A stretch of 16,218 nucleotides of DNA from Dissophora ornata (lineage: Eukaryota; Mortierellomycota; Mortierellomycetes; Mortierellales; Mortierellaceae), in assembly GCA_025201705.1 (NCBI GenBank), contig MU617313.1:1-16218 (forward strand). The letters run 5' to 3'. The translations under genes were made by a program, and so were the position numbers. The notes beneath the pieces were generated by a model. That model was not told where the DNA came from. It saw nothing but the letters and a program-made list of their open reading frames with translations, and did no database searches. Below are positions 8,525 to 16,218 of the stretch, in pieces; within the stretch, counting starts at the first letter, position 1; each line of letters starts with the position of its first letter.

Positions 8525-11500
8525 ATCAAGCGGCACACGAGTGGTTATGTTGTGAGCGGAAATGGAGGGGTGGATCGGCAGTAAATGAGGATGCTTACTT
8601 TGATTGCTTCAAATGGTATAGACAGACAGTGGAAGTGATAGTTCAGAATATAGGACTAAAAAGGGCAGAGGGAGTCTTTTCTTCTTGCTTCTGTGACGGA
8701 ATAGAATCTCAACGGAAAGTTCGTTAAGCTAAACGGACGAACGGTGAGGGAAGGTATAAACGTGTGGGGAGAAGGTATATGTGTCTATCAATGTGTGAGG
8801 AGAGAGCGTGAAATGTCGAAAGAGAGCGCTGAGATCGTGGATTGACACAGCAGTTGTACAATGGTGTGATGATGAGAGGTAAGGTTCAGAGGGGAGGGGG
8901 CGGAGAAAAGGAGGGCTGACAGTTGTTGATAATGATGATTGATGTTGTTGACGGAAGCTGTTGCTGTGCGGTCTCTTTCGTTGCCAGGAACGTATGAACA
9001 GTGAGAACGGGAGAATGAGAATGAGAATGAGAGACAAAGTGAAGGTGACGATGAGGAACCAAAAGCCAGAAAAAGGAAAATCCCAAAACAAAAAGAGTGG
9101 GAACCCACCTTATTTCAGCGTGCTTTTATATGCATCCGACCATTGGAGACCAAAAGGACAAGGATTAGGATCGAGGCCATTGTTCGCGGCTCTTTAGTGT
9201 TTAGATTAAATCAAACCACAAAGCGTACAGTGTATGTGTTTGTGAATGCATGTTCAACCCCTCTTTTTCAAAAACACGGACTGAATAAGTGCCGTGCTCA
9301 ATTCAACAGGGCATCATTCCCCTTTTCGTCCACGATGTTGTTCGTACCACCACGGCCGAACAAATTTTTTTTACAATAACCGTTGTTTATTACAGTAATT
9401 GACTCGACGAATTCTATTGCGTCTCGCCACTGAATAATCAACCAAAGACCCTATTCATTGCTCCTCTTGCTCTTGCTCTGCCGCACTGTAAACAAGTGTA
9501 CTGCATATATAAATGCACCAATTCACTCCATTCAAATATCAACAGGAGCATAGAGTGCAAAAAAGAATGGAGGAATCAAGTTACAGGGCCAGGGATTATT
9601 TTCCCCCATTTATTTTTTTGTATGTGGTCAGGTACATACATTCGACCACTTTCTAGGCCCAAAGATAATGCATACTCACCCTCACGTTCTGCCGGATGGC
9701 GGGTTTATCTTCGCCTTGACGCTATGAAGAATCGGTGGGGCCGCGCCTTGACCCGCAGCACAGGGCTCCTTGAGGGCAAGCGACCAAACTTGTTCAAACA
9801 CGACCGCCCTCCAGAAACGCAGAGTAAAAAGAAAAATTCTCCGCCACTCAATTTAGTCCTCGGCGCGGCTTTCGAAGCGACCATGTATTCTCGGCCATGT
9901 ATGCGAGCAAGGAAAAGAACGGACTGGGATGTGCAGTTTGGTCTCAAGTTCGGCTTTCTCCTGTTTGCTCGAACGGCGCTTGCCACGAACATTGCCATTT
10001 CGCCCGTTTAGTCGCTCAGTCATCGTCTACGGCGTCTGGAAAGAGACACACCTGTACATAACGAAAGCAGTGTCGAAAGACGTTTTGGCTACGGTTCCAG
10101 GCCATCATACAACATGCAATCCCTAAATTGCTCGCTGTCACAGCTAAAAAGAATAGGTCTAGTAGCTCTGGGGCACTGGATGCTCAGAGAGATCGCTCAA
10201 ATATGGATAGAGTGTAATATGGCGCGCTAATGTCCCTTTCCCTAGAGTGAAAGCAAAGTAATAGCAACAGCGATGATCCCATGAGGTCCTCTCCCCTTTT
10301 TGTTCTATCCAATGGTCTTTTCTCCTTGAAGACCGTTCTCGGTTCTCAGAAATGGACAGGACAAATGCGGGATGTCAAGAAGCATGTACGCAACCAACCA
10401 CGGGCGATAGTTGTCATTTGTGTGGCAATTGCATGTCAACAGTAATTAGCCATTGGTCAGGCGGGTAATACGATAAATGGTCTGCCATCCCCATCGACGG
10501 ACGGACGCACGCACACGTTGCGAAATATCTGTTGATAACATTATTGCCGTGGCTATTGGTTATTGTTGATGGTATGCAAGAAACGGCTGGCCGTTTCATC
10601 AGTTTTTATTGTTGTGCGTAAATTCCCAGTCCAGGAAAGGCCGACGAACAATGGTTGGTGCGTGTGTCTCTTACTCGACATTGGGTTGGTGGTTGCGGCA
10701 ATGTGTGTGTGTCCAGAAGGCCGTGTTGTTGTCTGTTGTCTGGTCATATTACTGCCTCTGCTGCTCCCTTCGTCCATGGGCATAATATTTTATGCGTTTT
10801 TGAGAATGGATTGCTATTTTTTTTTTTTTTTGTCGTTAGAGAAAATTGCTTGCACATCGTCGCCATTGTTGTCGTTGCATGGGGCAACGTGTTGTCATCC
10901 CCCGGACTTCCTGAACTTCCTGAAAGCTTGAATTAACCTTGGCAAGTGATGAGCAAGAGCTCGGAAGGATCGCTTCTACTCTATCTCCAAATTTTATCCG
11001 TCCGCCATAATCAACCACTTTCCGTCCACCCTAGTGTGACAAGTTCCAACTCCACACACATGGCTTACACACCATTGGAGCATTAGTTTCAAAGGGCGAC
11101 ATGTAGTTGCAGGCGTGACCCGAGTAACATAACACGTTATAGCTAAAAAAATTAACGCGACAACAAAAAAGGAAGATGTAGGGATGAAAGAATTATTTCA
11201 TGCTCGGGAATTCCATAAATAACAAGTTGCTCACACTCTACTGCACTGACAGCGGGAAATCCGGACGAGCGAATGTTCAACACGCATCGCGGACTAAAGT
11301 CGTCCGTGCTCCTGTTATGCAGTTGGTGCGTTTTTTTGGATCCTCCATGTTTATTCCCTCTCTCTGCCCCCGCATCAACAGCTGCAAAACGCTTCAGCTG
11401 ATCTAATCTCGATGCGTCAGACAGTTGAGTCTTTTAATTTCATCTTATCAGTGTACATGATGGCGGTGGCTCCACTCGACTCTTGATTAATGCAAGAAGA

Positions 11501-12311
11501 TGCTGTTGATTCACGTTTTTGCATTCCTTCTCCACCACCATGTTTGGCAAAATTTCATACCAGAAGACGGGGGTACCTGAGCAATCCCATAAACACGTTT
11601 GAAGGACGATGGAGAAGTAGACCATATGTGCTCCTCCACGGTCTATTTCCATTGTTTTTGTTGTGATCCCTGGTGGATGCTAAAATTCCGTGAACGTACG
11701 AGGCAAAGGAAGGTCAGATAGACATTGCAGATCCGTGTGTTGTTATGCTGAAAGAGCGACTTGACAGCATGCTCTTCTCCTAAACTCAAGAGCTTTCCGA
11801 GAACACCGTCAGATAGAATTTTGGGAGTTGCAGATGAGATCCGTCAATTCATCCGAGAGGAAGGCTAGGCACCTATGCCGCGCCTCTAACGCGAAATGTT
11901 TATTGACCACCAGAGTCAGAATATTGAGAGTCAGTCGACAATTCGTCGGAAACGTGAAGAAATGAGCTCCTTTTTTCAGGCACCACAGCAATTAAAGTCA
12001 GCATTGCAAGCCAAGTTCGTGATCAGTGACGAATGGATTAGATCGAGGAATAAAACGGGGAGATGTTAAGTAATTTGAAGGTTCTATCCCATCATATCGC
12101 TCAAACACGTTCGTCGCCATCGTCTACAGAAAATTATGTGATCATCTTTATTTAATTCACTTCTGCATCGCCTATGCCTTGAGGCTTTAATGGTGACAAG
12201 CCTTCGAGACGAAAGTATGGGGCAAGGCTGTTATTGGTACGTTTCTCTGTCGAATGAATACAGCTTATGGATCTCGAGGCGCCGGAGAGCGACCTAAAAA
12301 ACCAGCATTCC

Positions 12312-12328
12312 AAAAAAAAAAAAAAAAA
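12312..12328. repeat. A17 mononucleotide run
   Basis: Seventeen consecutive A residues on the plus strand. On the minus strand this is a T17 tract about 20 bases before a TTTTTTAG acceptor-like sequence at 12294-12300. Confidence 0.95.
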
Positions 12329-14524
12329 TGCCGTCGACACTCCCTCTCCTGCTTTCGATTCCCTCCAAAAGCCTTGCTGCCCTAAATACATCCCTGCACA
12401 TTATTTATTGTGAGGCACTGCCAGATTACAAATTTCGGTTTAGTCTAGTGTGCGAGAGCCGAGCCAGACAGTCGACATTGCCCCTCGAGACCATTGGAGA
12501 AATGAAGCTTGAGTACAGTATGAGAGCAAGACGTAAAAATAAATTTGGAGAGCTGCCAAGGATGAAAGTCCCAGACCATGTCGATTATGCATTGCTGTGC
12601 AGTGCCCAATTAGATTGCCACCTCCCACTAAACATGTTGACACTCTGAACGCGTTCTTTTTCTATGTAGAATTCCTAAATGACTCTTCGAAATGAGAGCT
12701 ATCGGTTCCGCTATATCGTCGCCGTTGCCCCTTCTCTCAGCCCTTGGCTCCTGCATCCGGCGTATTACTATCTCCGTTCTATGCAGTTTAATGGCCTAGG
12801 TTCCATTTTGGCGGAGAATTATGAGGGCTATTGCAGCAAGCTTAAAATTTTTTTTAATTGTATTCACCCTTGCATCCTACGTTTTGAACTTTTGGACATG
12901 GACCATAGAGGAGACTCGATTTGAGGTAAGAAGTGCTCGCCGCTCAATTGTCATACATTAGGAAACATTAGCTGGTCGCCGTTATTTCAGAAACGCAAAC
13001 AGTTATGGTTACGTGTTCCTGCGGTATTGATCATTGTACAAAAAAAAATCGCGCATCAGCACTATGCAGAAGTCAGATGGAAAAGGTGGAGAATGAACGA
13101 GAATGCAGATGAACAAGAAGTTGTGCGGCATAGAAACTCTGTTTCGTTGATGATTGCTTCGTCTTGGTATCACCATCAACGTTCAGAATGAAAAAAAGTT
13201 CAATTGAAAAAAGGCGATGTTAAGCATTGAATTGCTCTGGTTTGTTCCGCCAAATACGCAACCACGCGCGCAACTAAGCAGTGCGCTGTTTTATTTTCTC
13301 TTAATTCAACCGCGAGTATGACTCAACAACCAGATTGCGCATCTTCGTCAGAGGAAAATAGTAACTCTGTGCCGTTTTATCTCCCACGGCATTTCGACAG
13401 AGCTGCGTCTTTCAAGAAAAAATCGTTCAGCGGTTTGCTCCTGTGCATTTCTATATCCAGAGCACGCAAGAAAATCGCAGTGCATGTCATATCCTCTTCC
13501 TTTTTTTTACCTTCACCTGACCAGCAAAAATCAGTCCAGGTTTTTTTTTTCGACTTTCTCCCCTGTTCGTTCCTCAAACACCCAAACAGCTGGCTTTCTC
13601 GGAACGTAATTTCTTTCTATTCCCCACACAAACGACCAGCTGTTCATCCGAGCTGCGCTTTCCTCCGGCCATTGCCTTCTTATTTTAAACGTGATGACCA
13701 CAATTACATGTCCTCCCGGAAGCTTGACCCGCGCTTTTTAAAGTCCAGCCGCCTATTATGTAACAAAAGTTACAAAACAGCAAAACTCAGCAGGCTAGCA
13801 ATCAAGGACAACAACAACAACAATAACATAGCATGCAGTTCGGAAAAAAAAACAAGACATGGGCTACAAATATGGCAAGACAATGCAATGATAATAAAAA
13901 TAGGGCGCGTAACTGCATTACGCCTTTACTTTTCATAGCATGAATTCAGTTGCCTTATTGTTCTCATAGGTTCAAGTGCAAAAAAAGGAACCTTCTAGAT
14001 CCTGGGGAAGGTCAATTACGCCTGGGGGTTTTTTTGTTATCATGTACCTATGCGTCTTTGTGTGTGCGTCCGTGTTCTCATTCTTGGTTTTTGGCTCTTT
14101 GAGTGAGGAGAGGCTTGAGGGCGCTATGGGACCAAGCATAGGCTCGCATCGCTCGCATTTAGCTCTCAGGGATTTTTGCAATTATTCCATGAACAGAGAT
14201 GTTTGCCACCAGAAATTCAAAACAGCGACCGCGAAAATAGCCCGCCCAAATTGCGGAATTGCTGGCTTCTTCTTAGTTGCTTTTTATTTTTGAAATGCTC
14301 TAGCTTTCCTTTGACTCACATCCACCCACCTTCAATAGCTTGGTGACAGATGGGATCATTCTCAATTGTCCGCAGATCGGTGGTGTTGGTCGAAGTTTTA
14401 TCTCAGAGCAGTTGCTAAAGTATAAAATGCGCCGCAATTGAGACCGACGCGCGCCAAACCTTTTTATTTTATCTTCCAGCCTTTGAAATCGGGCGTGGCT
14501 TTTTCGTGATTTTTGGTTTCTGCT

Positions 14525-14544
14525 AAAAAAAAAAAAAAAAAAAA
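14525..14544. repeat. A20 mononucleotide run
   Basis: Twenty consecutive A residues on the plus strand. On the minus strand this is T20 followed directly by AGCAG, which resembles a polypyrimidine tract and 3' splice site, although no coding exon could be confirmed beside it. Confidence 0.95.
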
Positions 14545-15333
14545 TGCACACGGACACACGTCAACCTGATCTGGTACCGGATGACTCCCCCTCTCATGAC
14601 ATCCAGCGACTAAAATCCGGAAATCTCGGGTTGATTCTCGATGCAAATTTGTAAAGAGGTACAGACAAACGTTGCGTCACTACTCGAGTCTTCAAGAGCT
14701 GTGCCGTGGAACGTGGCGTACGCCGATAGTACAATTGGTTATGACCGCAGAGGTACAACGGAGAAAAAAAAAGACGGAAAACACAACAACCAAAAAACGC
14801 ATAGTCTACCTCTTCTGCAATCCCTCTTTCTGCTCTGCTCTGCTTTCCACTGTATTATTTTTGTTTGGTGAGTGCTTATGTGTTCCCTCTCTTTCGAATC
14901 GCTCTGTTACCCCTGCACTAGTCACTGAGAGTACCCATGCATTTTTTTTTTATATTTCTTGGTGTCTTTTTTTTTGTGAGCGACAAGATGTTTGTTACAC
15001 AGAATCGAGCACGCTTTCACTTGCTCCCCCCCTCTCCTGTGTGTATGTTACACGCCTACGTGGTAAGGTTTCCAAATCCTTTTTCAAGGCGTTTAGTTGA
15101 GGGTTTCCTGACGCTCTGTTCAACCGCCAATTGAGAGGATGAAGTGAGCAATCGCACCTTGCTTTTTCCCCCCTTGGGTTTTTTTGTAATGTCTGCGGTA
15201 TCAATAGTAAAACTATTGTTCATGGCGATGAACACAGCTTGGTGGACCACCCCTGTTCAGTATATATTTTTTTTCCTACTCTCTCTCTCTCTGTTTTCAT
15301 TTTTTGTTTCTAACCTAACATTTTATCGGGTCC

Positions 15334-15357
15334 GGGGACAGGGGAAGGGGGTAGGGG
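15334..15357 (+). other. Canonical four-run G-quadruplex motif
   Basis: Four runs of four or five G residues (15334-15337, 15341-15344, 15347-15351, 15354-15357) are separated by loops of 3, 2 and 2 bases. This satisfies the usual G-quadruplex pattern. It lies about 610 bases upstream of the right-edge gene start. Folding and function are not shown by the sequence. Confidence 0.8.
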
Positions 15358-15500
15358 ACCCAATTCAATACTAAGTAATTTAGAAAACAGCCATTACCAA
15401 AGAAAAATAGAAAGGTCCTAGTCTACCTCACACTACAAGCTAGGAAAATTTATTATCTCCGCCGGTGTTTTCTAACAATCTCATGACCAGACACGTTTTC

Positions 15501-15964
15501 GCCATGCTGTCTTGTTAGTTGTTGCTGACTATTGTTGTTTCTTGTCTTTGCCGCTGCCGTTGTCGCTGTCGTTGTTGATTTGTTTTTTTTTCTTTTTTTT
15601 TCCCTCTTACTTTTTTATGGTTTAGAGAAGGATAGAAAAAAATATAGACCGATGACACAGCTCCACCCGAAGAATTGGACCAAAGTAAAACAGAAAAGGC
15701 GATAAAGCGTGATATATGTCCATGGCGCGAAACATTTTTCATGTTGTTTTGACAGGCTCATTGAAAGGTGTGTGGATTGGGCGGGAGAATGCAATCATGA
15801 TTGCAATGTATGATCAATAAGCTACTTGAGATAACCCCTACGCGATCCGGGAGCAGAAGATCAGGGATGTCTGTTTCCGAGCTTAAGAGACTACATTGAG
15901 GATAACAAAACACCTTATGGATCGGGTATTGAAGGGGGGGAGGGTGTGAAGGCCCAGGTCCATC
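15501..15964 (+). promoter_or_regulatory. Probable upstream region of the right-edge gene
   Basis: A pyrimidine-rich tract on the plus strand (about 15536-15618, CTTTGCCGCTGCCG then T-rich) resembles the pyrimidine tracts upstream of many fungal genes. It has the orientation expected for the plus-strand gene starting at 15965. A 16-bp palindrome (15790-15805) and a G8 run (15934-15940 area) follow. No TATA box was assigned. Confidence 0.35.
15790..15805. promoter_or_regulatory. 16-bp perfect palindrome, candidate regulatory site
   Basis: TGCAATCATGATTGCA is a perfect inverted repeat with no spacer, about 160 bases upstream of the right-edge gene start. Such symmetry fits a homodimeric transcription-factor site. 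By chance roughly one palindrome of this length is expected per 65 kb of random sequence, so it is suggestive rather than compelling. Confidence 0.35.
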
Positions 15965-16218
15965 ATGGCAACAGCATCACAACAAACAAGAACGACAGTT
16001 CCCTCCCAAATTGTTTCAATGCTCGAGCGCAGCGCCAACCCAAGCTCGGTTGATCGATGATCCAAACATATATCTGTTTCTATGCCTCAATACTGCTCAG
16101 CGACAGGAAGGGGGTGTAAAGAAATTCGACCTCCTCAACAGGTCCTCGTTCTGGGACATGTCCATGGTGCGGTTGAGCAATGAACTTTACGAAATGCAAC
16201 ATGTTGAGCTCAGAAAAA
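15965..16218 (+). CDS. Start of an unidentified protein-coding gene (3' partial, runs off the window)
   Basis: The ATG at 15965 has a favourable context (ATCATGG). Exon 15965-16048 encodes 28 residues beginning MATASQQTRTTVP. A 52-bp intron, 16049-16100 (GTTGAT to CTGCTCAG, with a pyrimidine-rich 3' half), joins in phase 0 to an exon open to the window end. That exon encodes a helical, protein-like stretch including KKFDLLNRSSFWDMSMVRL and LSNELYEMQHVELRK. The donor GTTGAT is weak, which lowers confidence. Without splicing, the first exon ends at a TGA at 16058-16060. I do not recognise the family. The segment 15839-16050 is also open in another plus frame with a protein-like product, so the upstream exon choice is uncertain; the exon after 16100 is the more convincing part. 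Confidence 0.45.

Larger units (their letters stand above)
7732..9174 (-). promoter_or_regulatory. Probable upstream regulatory region and 5' leader of the GATA gene
   Basis: This segment precedes the first ATG of the GATA gene at 7731. Its sense strand is pyrimidine-rich, with T9 and C6 tracts directly upstream of the ATG, a common feature of fungal promoters and leaders. It contains WGATAR motifs at 8272-8277, 8416-8421, 8636-8641, 8785-8790 (minus) and 8927-8932, plus the short tandem repeats listed separately. No TATA box or transcription start could be fixed. A 5' untranslated intron is possible because a pyrimidine tract ending in TTTGCAAG precedes the ATG. Confidence 0.5.
9175..15500. 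other. Long stretch with no supportable gene
   Basis: More than 6 kb with no recognisable protein domain, RNA gene or transposon end on either strand. Open frames exist, the longest being 13318-13938 plus (206 codons) and 9496-10011 plus (171 codons). Their products are irregular, shaped by T and A tracts, and show no family signature. Visible features are T15 (10817-10831), A17 (12312-12328), A20 (14525-14544), a CAA run near 13809-13826 and a TC run near 15279-15292. Protein-like fragments occur on the minus strand at 11440-12000 and 12152-12293. The stretch could be intergenic DNA, decayed gene or transposon remains, or genes with many short exons that I cannot resolve by eye. Confidence 0.5.

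Noticed and set aside
8491..8727. 78-codon plus-strand open frame with a protein-like middle
   Set aside because: It begins inside a tandem repeat within the GATA upstream region and shows no recognisable domain or splice partner.
9496..10011. 171-codon plus-strand open frame with a nearby TATATAAA at 9506-9513
   Set aside because: The frame starts before and across the TATA-like sequence, and the product has no recognisable motif. The opposite strand is also open for 97 codons, so the frame is not distinctive.
13318..13938. 206-codon plus-strand open frame
   Set aside because: The product is irregular, with Phe runs from T tracts and an Asn run from a CAA repeat. It has no domain signature, and the start context and upstream region give no support. 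It was left as part of the gene-poor stretch.
14560..14645. tRNA-like or SINE-like segment after the A20 run (CTCGGGTTGATTCTCG)
   Set aside because: The T-loop lacks the required C, no acceptor stem pairs, and no A-box is placed correctly, so neither a tRNA nor a tRNA-derived SINE can be supported.

Overview
The window looks like nuclear DNA of a filamentous fungus. I infer an early-diverging lineage such as Mucoromycota/Mortierellomycotina. The signs are long low-complexity Ser/Gln/His/Gly-rich proteins, GT-AG introns with CTAAT/CTGAC-type branch points and GTAAGT/GTAAAT donors, pyrimidine-rich promoter-like tracts, and a GATA zinc-finger regulator. Nothing bacterial, no CRISPR array, no rRNA or tRNA and no intact transposon was seen. 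The taxonomic placement is not proved by the sequence.

Layout. (1) 9-1983, plus strand: a spliced gene for a serine-rich, coiled-coil protein of unknown function, possibly running off the left edge. (2) 1984-2784: a convergent 3'-3' intergenic region packed with homopolymers and microsatellites, including A33, with a poly(A) signal for the left gene. (3) 2785-7731, minus strand: a GATA-type transcription factor of about 1,022 residues. It has a short upstream exon and a large downstream exon joined in frame across an unusually long (1,878 bp) intron that is pyrimidine-rich on the sense strand. (4) 7732-about 9170: probable upstream regulatory region of the GATA gene, again pyrimidine-rich on its sense strand, with short tandem repeats and five WGATAR sites. 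(5) About 9175-15500: a stretch of more than 6 kb with no gene I can defend, only scattered protein-like fragments and homopolymers. (6) 15501-15964: promoter-like region with a pyrimidine tract and a 16-bp palindrome; a four-run G tract lies just upstream at 15334-15357. (7) 15965-16218, plus strand: the likely start of a further gene that leaves the window.

How the parts relate: the genes do not form an operon or an obvious pathway. The GATA factor is the one gene with a clear molecular role (nuclear sequence-specific DNA binding). WGATAR sites in its own upstream region and intron make autoregulation a reasonable hypothesis. The pyrimidine-rich long intron and an in-frame ATG just before its acceptor make a second, shorter isoform possible. 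No undescribed multi-gene system is evident; the most promising items are the dual-promoter architecture of the GATA gene and the unknown proteins at both edges.
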